This document shows, piece after piece, positions 31,605-43,539 of a stretch of DNA of 64,000 nucleotides. Source of the stretch: Oegoconia quadripuncta. Its lineage: Eukaryota > Arthropoda > Insecta > Lepidoptera > Autostichidae. The DNA is taken from the NCBI GenBank assembly GCA_949316235.1, contig OX438755.1, forward strand, positions 20,173,151 to 20,237,150, written 5' to 3'. How positions within the stretch are numbered: position 1 is the first letter of the stretch; the number at the start of each line of letters is the position of its first letter. Under the pieces are notes generated by a model, which ran no database searches, had not been told where the DNA came from, and worked only from the letters and a program-made list of their open reading frames with translations. Position numbers and translations under genes: made by a program.

Positions 31605-31934
31605 GCCTCCGTGGCTCAATGTAACAATGGGTTTACGATTCGGAGGTCGCGGATTCGATCCCCAGCTGAGTACATTTTTAGTACTACTACTACCACCAGT
31701 AGGGCATTTTAAATGTCCGCCTGGCTAGCTCCCACCATCGTATCTAAATCTGCCGCTAAACGGCAATGTTATAATTTTAATAGCATTGTTGTGTTCCGGT
31801 TGTCACAGATAATATAGCCAGTCCCCCAAATAAGATGTGGTCTCCAGGTCAATACGTTTCCACCTTCGGCCTCATCTTCACTTAACATCAGGTGTGATTG
31901 AGGTCAAGTGCTAACCAGTTGTGTATAAAAAAAC
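31605..31934 (+). mobile_element. tRNA-derived SINE, family C
   Basis: Near full-length; head CCTCCGTGGCTCAATG, box B GGATTCGATCCCC, A-rich tail at about 31926. Confidence 0.88.
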
Positions 31935-32081
31935 ATCTCTTCCGGGTTTCAGACTAGGTACCTTTCTGCCAAAGTTCCGTATAATCAATTCAGTAATTTA
32001 TGCGTGAATGCAAGAAAGACAGGTTTTCACGTTTATGATATTAGTATGGATTGATTTCAGATTGGACAATTGATATATTAT

Positions 32082-32415
32082 ATTTATGGTTTGGACATGT
32101 GGAGAGGATGAATGAAAGAAAACTTACCAATCAATCAATCAATCATTTATTTATTTGTGAACTTACGAAAGAGATATATACAAAGTGAATGTGGATGGTA
32201 GTGTTGGTAGGGGAAGACCACGGCGAACGTACCATGATCAAATCGGGGACGTCTTAAAGAAAGACCAAGTCAAGAGTACCTTAAATCGACGAGCATGTAT
32301 GATATGAGAGTGAAGGAAGCAGAAGAGGTGTGTCAGGATCGTAGCAAGTGGAAGTCTGTGGTCTCTGCCTACCCCTACGGGAAACAGGCGGGACATTATG
32401 TATGTATGTATGATT
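32082..32415 (+). mobile_element. LINE family C, 3' end
   Basis: Remains of an ORF C-terminus (phrases [19 protein letters not shown] and [20 protein letters not shown]), followed by a (TATG)n tail. A short (ATCA)n and AT-rich insertion lies at about 32130-32170. Confidence 0.75.
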
Positions 32416-32419
32416 TGAG

Positions 32420-32795
32420 ATTTCAGCATTAGTTTGGGTTTATCATATACCATAGGATTTGCTTGGGTTAGAAAACGAGCATTGATTTTTCGCGTGACAC
32501 CAGCGACAATTGTTGTATTTATTTCTGTATTAGTAGCTCTATTTGCATTGCAACAATAGGCAAATTATGATCGTGATGTCTCAGGGTGTGTGAAGGTTGT
32601 ATAGGCCTATGAGTCATTGACTGAAATGATTCGCGGCTCCTCGTGCGTGAGTCACTACACCGTGACGTCACTAAGTGCGTCAGCAATACGAATTTGTATT
32701 TATTGTGGCATGTTATTGAGTACAAGTGCTTATGCAGTTTGGGAATCATCTGTCAGTCATAATTTTATTTTATAACCCCGAAGACTGTGGCATGT
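32420..32795. other. Unassigned 375 bp
   Basis: No recognised gene or repeat. Confidence 0.3.
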
Positions 32796-33248
32796 GACGA
32801 CCTGTTTGGTGTAGTGGTTAGAAACTCTGACCATGCCAAAAGGTCGCGGGTTCGAATCCCGCTAGCGGCATGTTCTTGTATGATGAATACGGACATGTGT
32901 ACCCGAGTTATGGATGTTTTCATTTATAATAAGTATTTATTCCGATGGCGGGGGTGATCGATGCGAGTGCGGAGTCTCCCCACAGACAATGGATCACGTA
33001 TTGTCTTGCCCCGCGTGTCCTGACAGCTGCACCTTTGACGACCTCCTTAACGCCACAGACAGTGCTGTTAGAGTGGCTAAGTTTTGGTCCAATAAAATTT
33101 GAAACTTGCCTCGACACGAAAAGAAGAAGAAGATAAGTATTTATTTACAAAAAAATTAAAAAATCATGTGGTATCCACAACACAAGCCCTATAGTTGCTT
33201 AATGTGGAACTAGAAGGCATTGTGTGTATGTCCAAGGATATTTATTTT
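32796..33248 (+). mobile_element. SINE family B, split by a LINE insertion
   Basis: Head GACGACCTGTTTGGTGTAGTG and box B GGGTTCGAATCCC run to 32941. The body resumes after the insert at 33134. Confidence 0.88.
32942..33133 (+). mobile_element. LINE 3' end nested in a SINE, with 12 bp target duplication
   Basis: The 192 bp insert encodes a LINE ORF2 C-terminus with a Cys/His motif (CECGVSPQTMDHVLSC), a stop at 33100-33102, a short 3' UTR and an AAGAAGAAG tail. It is flanked by TAAGTATTTATT at 32930-32941 and 33134-33145. Confidence 0.85.
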
Positions 33249-34590
33249 AGCTCCCAAGACTATAAGGGAGTGTTTCTTTGTTTGATGATAATCTGTGCAG
33301 ACGTTACAAAGCAGTTTTCGTTCGCATGCATTCAGCAAAAGATTCGGTTCGCTGACGAGGCGACGCCAACTCTATCATATAAGTCGTAGCGAGCTCATTG
33401 CGGCCACATTGTTAAAATCCTCCTCGTGGCTCATCCCGTGGCAAGCCTTCGAAAGATTATGATATTATCGAAATACATTAAAAAAACAGCGTTAAAAGCT
33501 GTATACGAAAGGACACTTATCAAATATAGCTAAGAACCTGTCCCCTCGTAAAGAAACCGTACTCAAATCCGACCACGCATTACTGAAATACGTCCTAACA
33601 AACACTGCACACACACATAACGCCCTCAAACACATAACACCCCTCGTTTTTCGTCGGAGGTTAAAAATGGACATAAAATTGACAGATTTCGTTTTTCGTC
33701 GGAGGTTAAAAATGGACATAAAATTGACAGATAATGTCTGCTCGCTAGCTCGTCCAACTACGAATGCAAGGTTATTAATAAATGCGAACGACCATTCGAC
33801 ATTAATACTTAAATGGACCTTCTAATTGGCCAGTGAACCCATTCCAATTTCAAATGAAACCTAAATTGGAACGTCGTCGTAAAAAATTAAGCGCTTCTTA
33901 AATCAAAACAACGAGACGGATTGTGAGTGCAATAATAAAATTGCTAGTAATGTCTATGAATGGTACTGGCCCTTTTCGTCCCTGTGGGTATCGCGGATCG
34001 TGCACAGTTGGGTCATGGGAAAAAATCAATTATAAGGTTCCATAATTGATTTTTTTTTGGGACTTAGGCGTTACGAAACCTTAAAATAATCCCCATCAAA
34101 TATATTTCGGTATTATTTATAATTAACATTTAGGCTTCTTGAGTGCAGAGCGATTTTTTTTAAAAAAATCTGCATTTTTAAATAAAATCTTAATGTCACT
34201 GGACGGAATAAACCCTCTTAACAATGCTGGCTCACCAGAAAATAACAATCAAGAAACTCAAGAGTTGCTCTTTTTAACCCCCGACGATAAACAAGACTAA
34301 ACGAGAGGACAGATTATTAGCCATGTTTTATGAAAATCGGTCCAGCCGTTTCGAAGATATTTAGCTTGTAACACCTTTATTTGCTGTATTTATGCTGTAT
34401 GATATCGTCTTTATGGGATTTTCTAAATTTTACATTTATAGCTATTAGGTTAAGTGAACTTCAGGACTCCGATTCTAGTGCATTCGACATTTCACTGTCT
34501 ATCTTTTTCAGACTAATATTCGAGTGCATAAGTGACAAACCTATTCGACAGCAAAATGTCGAGGGGAGTGAGAATCACACCTCTAATAAA
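33249..34590. other. Unassigned 1.3 kb
   Basis: Contains a 45 bp tandem duplication at 33644-33733 and a 14 bp stem hairpin at 34020-34055 (loop AAGGTTCC). A short reading frame at 33492-33719 echoes one at 51540-51694 (NAW(S/T)DLS), suggesting a low-copy repeat. No gene is supported. Confidence 0.35.
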
Positions 34591-34836
34591 AAAATATCCT
34601 TAGACATACACACAGCGCCATCTAGTTCCACAGTAAGCAACTATAAGCTTGTGTTGTGGATACCAGATGGTTGATAATATACTACATAAATACTTTTTTT
34701 TTGTAAATAAATACTTATTATAAATGAAAACATCCATGACTCAGGTACACATGTCCGTATTCATCATACAAACATATACCCCTAGTGGGATTCGAACCCG
34801 CAACCTGTGGTATAGTGGCCAGAGTTGATCGTCGAA
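34591..34836 (-). mobile_element. tRNA-derived SINE, family B
   Basis: Minus-strand copy; box-B complement GGGATTCGAACCCGCAACC near the right end, CGCCATCTAGTTCCAC near the left. Confidence 0.88.
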
Positions 34837-35580
34837 CCTCTTCACCTCTAATATTACGATGACTGATTTGATACCATTTAGACGGCGAGCTTACCATACT
34901 CTGTCTTACCTAGTCCATATAAACACTTGTATTAATCACCTCTAAGGTGAAAACAATAAATACAACAACACACGCATCATGAGCGGTGGACTCACTACCT
35001 GTTTTCAATGTCGGCAGCTGTGCGCATATCTTCCACGTGCAGTTGACCTCCCGTCGATCTTGAACTACAAACCGGCGCGTGAGTGGGCTGCGTTGACGTC
35101 ATCGTTATTTGGAGCATTCGGGCCAGGATCGTGTGTGAAGCACTTTAAAAGAAAACTTAACGACATAAGCTAGTAGTATAATTGAAATGACTAGGAAATC
35201 AAAGTGAGTGGATGGAATATTTTTTCCTCTTATCAGATTTTGACAATGTTTCTAATGTTTTAGTTAGCAAAAAAACATATACATAAAACCTTTTCTATTT
35301 CCACTGAGTGAATGTTTGCTAAAACAGTCTACTTTGCTGAAAAATCTATCGAGAAAATTTGTTCCAATTATGTTTTCCTCGTTATCAGAAAATACAATAC
35401 ATATACCGGATGAGTTTTTTTTTTTTTGTTTTAATGAAATCTGGTTCTGTGGGAAATGAACCGGCGAAAGAAACCCACAGGAACATGTTCTCAACACTCT
35501 GGTCCGCGTGGTGGATTGTAGCCCGTACGTTCTCCTATTGCAAGGAGTGCACCAAATGTGCACGGAAGGCTTATTAACGA
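34837..35580. other. Mostly unassigned, with a LINE-B-like scrap
   Basis: A 64-codon frame (34979-35173, four cysteines) has no recognised family. At 35440-35490 the GAAACCCACAGGAACATG box of LINE family B is recognisable. Confidence 0.3.
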
Positions 35581-36340
35581 TGTTTTTAAATGTAAATTGT
35601 TGTCTGAATGCCTACGCTTTTTGTGAAACGAGGTTCTGGAAGAGGCAAATAAATAGTACTCTGAAAGTTCGCTACTTCCCGTCTGATGGCAACGATGAAC
35701 ACTTTCAAAGACTCATCTCTGGTTTTCTAAGTCAGTGTCCGCATAAAAATGTCAATGAGCCTGTATATGAGAGTATGATAGAGTGTTTGCGACAATGTGA
35801 AAACGGGGGCCATGTATGCTTCTCGCCCAGTCCAGGGCCCTATCTAGGGCAGCGCGATATTAGCAAAAGTTATTGTTCATATAATGAATACTCTACTACT
35901 GTCTGACAACTGACAGGATGGCGGTGTGACCATTTACATCTCTTCAAATTTGCTGTGGCCAGCCGGGTCCACGATGCTCTATATTTTAGTTAACACCTTC
36001 TTTACACATCATGGAAAACCAATAAAGTATTGAGCTACATTATTTCACAAAAATGCTGATGTGGCGGGACAATGTACACTTAATTGCACGTGTCACAGGC
36101 AAATCGTTGAATTAACCATTCAATTCCTAGGCGAATCGTAATATATGGTGGACATTTCCGCTTTTACAGAAAAGCTTTTAGTTGCTTTGCAAGCTGTGGG
36201 ATTAAGAATTTGCTATAATACAGGAAATGTCAGCTATAAATTACACCTAGGCCTTTAATTTAATGACCAATTTAACCATCTACCTACAACATACACAATA
36301 AACCATGATCCACAATAAACTATTTTCAATTGATTTGAAT
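35581..36340. other. Unassigned 760 bp
   Basis: Open frames are short; no repeat family recognised. Confidence 0.3.
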
Positions 36341-37545
36341 TTATTATACTAGACAAGTCAATACAAGAAATAAAGATAAACTTGCAGGTCACATAAGTCG
36401 TCTCCGCAAAGTCAGTAATTCATTCAAAGGATTATGTATACGCTTTATCAATAAGGTTCCTGTTGATATACTTTTACAAGACACTTAGCGTTTCTGTCGC
36501 GTGGTATCTCTCAAAGACAAACTTACGATAAAAGACTTCTCTTTTTCGAAATGAATACCCTTCACTTTCGCAGAAAGCTGCTTGGTCAGACTTTCCTGTA
36601 TAAAAATGTTAAAATCGTAGAACACATAAGTCTAAGCGTCCCTTACCGTATTCCCAGATATGCCCTCACTAAAGTCTTTTCCTGCCCCTCTTCCAGCACA
36701 AATATTGGCTACAATGCGCCTATTACTAGAATATGTAGCGAATATAATTCCATCTGTAATGTTCATACTGATATTGACATATTTCACGACTCGCTCCCCA
36801 TATTTAGTCGAAAGATAATGAAAATTTCATCGACTGACGATTGATCTCACCTACTATATCTGCGTTTTGTTATTGTTAGTTTGTTTTAGTGTTCAGTATA
36901 AATGTACCTATCACCTTTTCACACACTTAGTTATAAGTAATTAGTAGTAAAATTTTTAAAATATTTTATTTAACCTACCCAATCTATTACTTAGATACTT
37001 TCAAATTCTTCTTTTTTCTTTTTTTGTAGTTTAAAATTATATGCCTATAGCTATAGTGTTATTGTACTACATGCATTTGAGTGTTGTGCTTATCTGTAAT
37101 TGGAGTTCATACCAGAAAATTTTAGTGTAAATAATTTTGTAAAATGCAATGTATGTACTCTGTTGGTGAGCCTAAATAAATAAATAAATAAATATACAAA
37201 ATCTTCCTTTCAACAAATTTAAAGATACTATAAAACAGAAACTTATTAAGAAAGCATATTATAAACTATCAGATTATTTAGATGATAAACATTTATGGAC
37301 ATATCCAGCCCGTTCGCATAACCAGGCTATTAACAATTAATAATGAAATATTATAAAATAAAATAATAATTAATAATTTAGTAATATAAAAACCTTTTTT
37401 TTTTAAGAGCAACCTCTCGAGTTTCTTGCTTGTTCTTCTCAGGACAAAATTGCCCTTTGAACAAGCAGTAGCTTTAAAAATGTAAAATCCGACTATTTTA
37501 AGTGTACCCTGTGTACCTACAAAATAAAGCATTTTTGATTGATTT
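36341..37545 (+). mobile_element. LINE family A, 3' end, split by another LINE
   Basis: The plus-strand copy, in two parts (36341-36471 and 37198-37545), shares CGCAAAGTCAGTAATTCATT and the KISDYLDDKH coding end with the other family A copies and ends in a GATTTGA-like tail. Confidence 0.75.
36472..37191 (+). mobile_element. 5'-truncated LINE nested in LINE A
   Basis: Flanked by ATATAC at 36466-36471 and 37192-37197. It encodes the last 97 residues of a LINE ORF (36551-36844), then a 3' UTR, and ends in (AATA)n. Confidence 0.7.
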
Positions 37546-38033
37546 GACTTTTACATTGTTTTGTTTATTAAAAAAAAATTATACACATAATTTGAAATGC
37601 ACACATTTCCCAACCTCTCTACTTCTCCATTGTCACATCAAAAGGAATAGTTTATGTAAAGATATCTCTTTTGGTACCATTTCTACCTCACACCTATCGC
37701 AAATACCTCGGACAAATACTCGTACGCTCTATCACATCCATCTTTACTTCGAAGGGCGCAAATTGTTGTGTATTCGCTCTCGAGGGGCGCTGAAATGACA
37801 TACGGCCCTGTTTAAAAGTAAAACATGTATCGTGACCAGCTTTTAGAGGCCCAATAGGTGGACATGTATTGTTTATGATCACTTAAACATTGGTATTATA
37901 TTATAGATTATTAGAACGTACCCATAGATCATTCAAGTCTTTAAGCTGACAATCTAACTGATATTTTATAAAATGCGAAAGTTTGGATCTTTGTTTGCTG
38001 CTCAGTTACGGCGAAAGACATAGTATACTTTTT
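37546..38033. other. Unassigned 490 bp
   Basis: No gene or known repeat is supported. Confidence 0.3.
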
Positions 38034-38281
38034 ATCCGACTGCCCAAGAAAGGAGGGTAATGTTTTTCGATTGTATGTAATATACCATACATACAATCGT
38101 CTTACGTCGTACACTCTATGTAAGTAGTACGTCCGTAAACGGCGTGACGGATTTCGAAATGCATGGTGTCGTTAGATTCGTCTTGGAAGATATGTTTTAT
38201 GGTAAAAAATCGAACATGGCATTTGCAAAATACAAAATATGCTGTCGGGTTTTCTGGTTTTCAAATACTTAAATAGTCATT
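38034..38281 (+). repeat. Interspersed repeat family P
   Basis: Matches 19697-19932 (CGACTGCCCAAGAAAGGAGG; AATATGCTGTCGGGTTTT). It carries an internal palindromic stretch around 38075-38095. Confidence 0.65.
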
Positions 38282-38774
38282 TATGTCAGTAATGAGTTTC
38301 CTATAGATAACTTAAGAGGAATCAAATCAAAAAGTAAGTTATTAGAATAACGTTTGAAATCGTCATGATATACAATTATCGATTATCGAAAATTACTCCG
38401 TTGTACCTACCTAATCCGTCACGGCCGAATCGCTAAGTAGTCATAAATCTTGGAAGCTTTTTAAAATATAGAAGCTAAATGCAAAAGGCTACTATAAAAT
38501 TACTGATTATTTAAATGACATAAACCTTGGTTTTAAAAACCTGTTCGGCGAACGTTTGAAAGTTTATTTTTTTTTAAACCTACATGGTTTTGAAGAGATC
38601 AGCAACCTTTTAATTTCTTGATCATTGAATGAAAGTTAATAAAAAAAATTATTAATTTTGTATTTCATAGGATATACCTATATCTCAAATAGCTGTTGCC
38701 GCGCGTTAGAACTCGTTTTACTGCCAAATGCTTCCCTCTGTCTCAAAAGCAATCCCACTACTAATATCTATCCT
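38282..38774. other. Unassigned 490 bp
   Basis: AT-rich, no gene recognised. Confidence 0.3.
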
Positions 38775-39170
38775 ACAGAAACCAATCACGTTTCCGGGAT
38801 AAAAAGTAGGCTACATATTAATTCAGGTCCCAATCGGTCGACCAACCAAATTTCAACCAAAACTCCCCAGCTGTTTAGGCACGTGAGGCACGACAGCGCC
38901 CCCTACGGAGGGTGCGCTAGACGACCTCCGGGAAGGGGCCTTCTCTTGTGAGGGAGGGGCGGGGGGGGGGGGGGGACCTAGAGCCGCCTATGTGTTCCCA
39001 GGTCCTCCCGACTACCGATGAAGGTCGCCGGGAGTCCCACATAACCGTCTCGCCGTCCCCCAGGCGAGCGGTACGCGTAAAGCATTTCCCCGCGAAAAAA
39101 AAAGACAAAGCTGTTTAGGCGTGAAGAGGTAAGGTAACAAACATTACATGCACAAACACAAACGTTCGCA
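38775..39170 (+). mobile_element. RTE-type LINE 3' end, split by a GC-rich insert
   Basis: Diverged RTE tail (CGGGATAAAAAGTAGGCTAC, CAAATTTCAACCAAAA, then GTTCGCATTTGTAATACAAA), interrupted at 38881-39108. Confidence 0.7.
38881..39108 (+). mobile_element. GC-rich retroelement 3' end with 12 bp target duplication
   Basis: The 228 bp insert is flanked by AGCTGTTTAGGC at 38869-38880 and 39109-39120. It is strongly GC-rich, contains a run of about 18 G near 38960 and ends in an A-run. It is likely a 5'-truncated R1/Jockey-type LINE tail; the family is unknown. Confidence 0.7.
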
Positions 39171-39537
39171 TTTGTAATACAAAAAGTGCGCGGGAGCTCT
39201 AATAGAGTGGTAGGGATGGTTGGAGACAGATTTGACTCTCTTCTGCTCGGGAGGTTCGTCGAACTTCATGTTCTGAGGTCTCGATGAGCTTGCGGGCGGA
39301 AGATGAGTCAAGTCCTCAGATAATTTATTTTTAAATTAATTAATTTTCTAAAACTAGATATAATATTAACATAGTCAGTAAATAAAATTTGTACTAACAC
39401 CTATGGACTGTCATTTTGTCTGATAATAAAATATTTTTATTTTTATTTTTATTTTATTTATTTATTTATTGTACCCCTTAACTGATCGCCACACTTAACG
39501 AGACACCGATGAATTCACAAAACTGAATAACTATATA
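39171..39537. other. Unassigned, with simple (TTTTA)n repeat
   Basis: Ends in a TTTTATTTTTATTTT-like run at about 39430-39470 before the mariner insertion. Confidence 0.35.
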
Positions 39538-40815
39538 CATTCAGTGTACTAAGTATCGGGAATTTGTCAATATCCCCCATCATGCCCCATCGCTTGCAAT
39601 ACAACATCTCCATCGCTTCACCCAGTCTTCCATACATTTTTCATAGGCTATTTGCGGTATGGCCTTTAGCTCATTCAGCGAATTTTCTTTTATGGCTTCT
39701 ATCGACTCAAAACGTTTTCCTCGAAGTGGTAATTTTAACTTGGGAAATAAAAAAAATCAGACGGAGCCATATCAGGTGAATACGGTGCTTGGTCGAGAAC
39801 TTTTGTTGAATTTTTCGCTAAAAACTCTTTCACTATAATGGCTGTGTGTGATGGTGCATTATCATGGTGCAGCATCCATGAGTTGTGTTGCCACAAATCT
39901 GGACGTTTTCGGCGGATACTCTCACGCAAACGCTTCATGACGCCTAAATAATATTCTTTATTCACTGTTTCTCCCTCTGGAAGGAATTCGGAGTGAACCA
40001 CACCACGGTAGTCAAAAAAAACTGTCAGCATCACCTTGATTTTGGAGCGACTTTGCCGCGGTTTTTTGGGTTTCGGCTCGTTTTCGAGACGCCATTCTGA
40101 AGACTGTTGACTTGTTTGCATGTCGTACTCATAAACCCATGTCTCGTCGCCAGTTATTATACGTTTCATAAAGGTCGGATCCGTAGAAGCTCGGGAAACC
40201 ATGTCTTCAGCGACATGCTTTCGCTGCGCTTTTTGAACAAAATTGAGCTCTTTTGGAACTAGTCGAGCGGCGACGCGTTTCATGCCTAAAATGTCAATGA
40301 GAATGTTGTGGACGGACTTAAAAGATATGTTCACCTCACTAGCCAACTCTCTCAGACTCATACGTCGATTTTCGAGCACTAGCTTCTTGATTCTGTCGAT
40401 GTTTTCTTTGGTCGTAGCGGTTGAAGGTCTACCAGAACGAGGCAAGTCTACTACTACTTCTCGGCCTTCTTTAAAAGCCTTATACCATTCATAAGCCCTT
40501 GTTTTCGATATACACGATTCGCCGTAGGTATTTCGCAACATTTTTAGTGATTCACCACATGAAATATCATTTGAAACACAAAATTTAAGGCACACTCTTT
40601 GTTCAACAATATTTTCCATTGTAAAAATCGCCGAGGACTCAAAACTATGACCAACAAAAAGTGTAGTTTAAAACAAATTAAATGACAGATCCCGCTCAAA
40701 TTTTGCGCGCTAAATCAGTACAGTGCTACCAACATGCAGTAAAAAAATTAGAACGACCTCTTTTACGCGGGTCTTTTTATTGACATATTCCCGATACTTT
40801 TTACACAGAGTAGTA
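39536..40815 (-). mobile_element. mariner transposon, copy 2, with TA duplications
   Basis: Element 39538-40813, TA at 39536-39537 and 40814-40815. The ends and transposase are nearly identical to copy 1. About 55 bp is missing near the 3' end and about 75 bp of the 5' leader is absent relative to copy 1. Confidence 0.92.
39610..40619 (-). pseudogene. mariner transposase with a frameshift near the third aspartate
   Basis: The frame opens at ATG 40619 and stays open for 294 codons past copy 1's nonsense site, with all of GDETWVYEYD and HHDNAPSH. At the T-run after PSD (about 39745-39755) one base is missing relative to copy 1, so translation ends as DFFYFPS. The C-terminal tail is out of frame and its end is deleted. 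The three catalytic aspartates remain in frame, but the last 60 or so residues are lost, so activity is unlikely. Confidence 0.9.
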
Positions 40816-41132
40816 TATCCTGGCTCTTTCTGAGTTTGGTAGGGACAAAATAGTGTAAAACACTCCTACGTCAAGTCCGTTCAGTTTAAGTTCACTCATC
40901 AGTGCCCTTCTAGATTGCTCGTACTGGACACACTCCACTAACAAGTGTTGAACATCCTCCACAGTTCCACACAGCTCACAGTTTGGAGAGCTGGTTTCCT
41001 AAACCAAACTTGTTAAGTGGCATGTGTCCAGACCGAAGCCTATATGCTAAAACAATGATTGTCCTACTTAACTTACAACTAATAAAGCCCTGAATTGGAA
41101 ATAATTTGCGAGAAAATAAGAGACTTTTTTTA
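40816..41132 (-). mobile_element. LINE ORF2 fragment (minus strand)
   Basis: The minus-strand translation gives YRLRSGHMPLNKFG and a Cys-motif segment CELCGTVEDVQHLLVEC in adjoining frames, typical of the ends of I/Jockey/R1-type ORF2. Frameshifted. Confidence 0.6.
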
Positions 41133-41356
41133 AAATATTTCGGACACTTACACCAATCATCTAGTCCCAAACTAAGCAAAGCTTGTGCTATGGATACTAA
41201 ATAACGGATTACATATACATAAATATTAAATAAACATCCATGACTCGGGAATAAATGTTCGTATTCATCACACAAACCTTTACCCCTCGCGGGATTCGAA
41301 CCCGCAACCGTTGGTTTTGCTGACAGGTTCACTATCCACTACACCAATCGGTCGTC
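41133..41356 (-). mobile_element. tRNA-derived SINE, family A
   Basis: Near full-length minus-strand copy with box-B complement GGGATTCGAACCCGCAACC and head ending CGGTCGTC. Confidence 0.9.
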
Positions 41357-42500
41357 CAGACTAACTTCGTATGAGGTATTAGTTTGCCAGTATATCACAC
41401 ATAAAGAAATTACTTCCAAAAGCTTCAGTTTCTGATGTCGTAAGTGTTAAATGTAAACACAGACTTGACCCATTTACTGGACTCTGGAAATACACTGGCC
41501 TGTATTCGCCACCCACTTGTGGATTAACGTTTTTGAGCTCGAGTGACTGTGTGTCGATGAGGCTTTTACCATTGGAGTTCCCAACAAATCATATCCTATC
41601 TCTTCTGATAGACAAGTTTTAACCGGTTCCAAAAATACAGGTATTACTTTGACAAAATTTGAGGCAAATCAGAATTAGGCAGCTGTATTATTTTAGTAGA
41701 ATGCACTGAAATTGTTGACGTACTTACTTTTAAAACGGCATACGGTAACACTTAGGCCCGTATTAATAAACAGTTCTCAAGATTGACAAGACCTCAAGTT
41801 GACGCTTGAGAATCTGTTGCATATTAAAACAGCATCAGAAAAAATGGCCTCGAGACCGAGACGCGATCACAATCTCAAGAACGATTTATTAATACTGGCC
41901 TTATTCCCCGAGTTCCGATTCCCAAATGGCCGGTTTTTTTTTTATAGCCAAGTCGAGCTGCAAATATTTTTATTTACGTGTGGGATTTCCAAAAAAATCA
42001 TTTTACTGACCCTTCGGTTGGGCAACTTGGACAATTTACACACGCGCCTTGCAATTTGTCGCAGTTTTGTTACAGAATTTATTACATCTTCAATTCAATT
42101 GTCTCGGAATCGTTTCAAGAGCCGCTTTCGGCCGCTCTTGTTCCGTCGTTTTATGAGTTATGGCCCCGTATGACGGCCTTTGTCATTTAGTTACGGCTTT
42201 TACGGTTATGTGTGTTGTACCTATCCACTTGGCAAGCGGTAGGACAAGTACGTATGTGTGTTTGTTTTTTCCATGTTTACGGTTGTGTATTTTCCTTCCT
42301 TCAACAGATGACTGATTGGTGTAGGAGGTAGTGTCTTCGAAACGAACGTGTAAAAAATATCTCCGGTCGTTGCTTGTTTTCGACGTGAAGAACGGATCAA
42401 ACCAAAGAAAAACAAAGTTTTGACTTCCCAGATAAGAACGAGCATTGGCTTGAATGACTTTGTGTAAACGCCTTATATGAACAGCAAGTTTATTTTTATT
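41357..42500. other. Unassigned 1.14 kb
   Basis: Several short frames, none convincing. The longest (41799-42173, 124 codons) has no recognisable domain. Confidence 0.3.
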
Positions 42501-42700
42501 GACGACCGATTGGTGTAGTGGATAGTGAGCCTGTTTACGAAACCAACGGTTGCGGGTTGAATACTAATATTTATTTCCGAGTCATGGATGGTTATATAAA
42601 TATTTATGTATGCTTATCCGATATGTAGTTTCCATATTACAAACTTTGCTTAGTTTGGGACTGGATGATTGGTGTAAGTGTCCGAAATATTTATTATTAT
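42501..42700 (+). mobile_element. SINE family A with internal loss
   Basis: Head GACGACCGATTGGTGTAGTG, but the segment after box B is shortened (GTTGCGGGTTGAATACTAAT). Confidence 0.8.
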
Positions 42701-42832
42701 TGATTTGTATATTGTATATTTTTTATGCCACATAACAAGTATCTTTATGTATTTATTTAATTTACATAGCACATTTTTATTCCTTTGACAGGAATGTCCT
42801 GTCTTTATGCAACTAGCGACGGTAACTCGTCT

Positions 42833-43010
42833 GCTCTGGGTGCGACAGTAAACCAGCGCTGAGCTCTTATAAGCTCAGCATATAGCTGAGTCGTTTCCCT
42901 TTCGCTGCTGCCACACTTATCTGAGTGTTCTGTTATTTTACTTGCCCAACAATTTTATTGTTGTATATGCGTCGAAGTGGCGAATAAACAGTTTCTTTCT
43001 TTCTATATGC
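42833..43010 (+). mobile_element. Retroelement 3' end with (TTTC)n tail
   Basis: GGTGCGACAGTAAACCAGCG at the start, CGAATAAACAGTTTCTTTCTTT at the end. Related pieces at 24938 and in the insert at 46399-46927. Confidence 0.5.
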
Positions 43011-43539
43011 GTTATGTATTTCTTTATTTTTCATAAATAATTGCAGATTCTTTCTTACACACATTAAGTTTTCGTTAATACCTATATTTTGATTTCTTTA
43101 AATTTATTCCTCAGATAAACACACTTTCTTATTCGTCAAGTTACCCCCAGTTACAAGTAGTAACGATAGGATTTATTACTTAGCCACTCAGGTGACATTT
43201 ATCCAACATATCTAAAGTTTTTATTTCATTTTTTGTATTTTCGATTTTGCGCTCCAGGAGTTACAGCGGGAGTGGTGCGGTGTTCCTATCTATAGACAGC
43301 AAAGGACGTAGTAAAGTTGTATCTACGAGTACCTAACATGTTCATTTAGGACACTGCGTAACTTGGCTTACTGTTTGGCGGTGCGGCTATGTTGCGTGCG
43401 GCCCGCGCGGTGCCGGTCAATGACCTGCCGTGATGAACTTTTAGCATGCGACGTTAAAAAAGGTGCCGAAAGTTTTGTTGCACTGTTTATGTTGTTTTTT
43501 TACATGGCTACAGCCGAAAATTTTATAATTCTAAAATCT
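43011..43539. other. Unassigned 530 bp
   Basis: No recognised gene; a GC-rich patch lies at 43370-43440. Confidence 0.3.

Noticed and set aside
41799..42173. 124-codon open frame
   Set aside because: Composition and residue order look random; no splice or promoter support.
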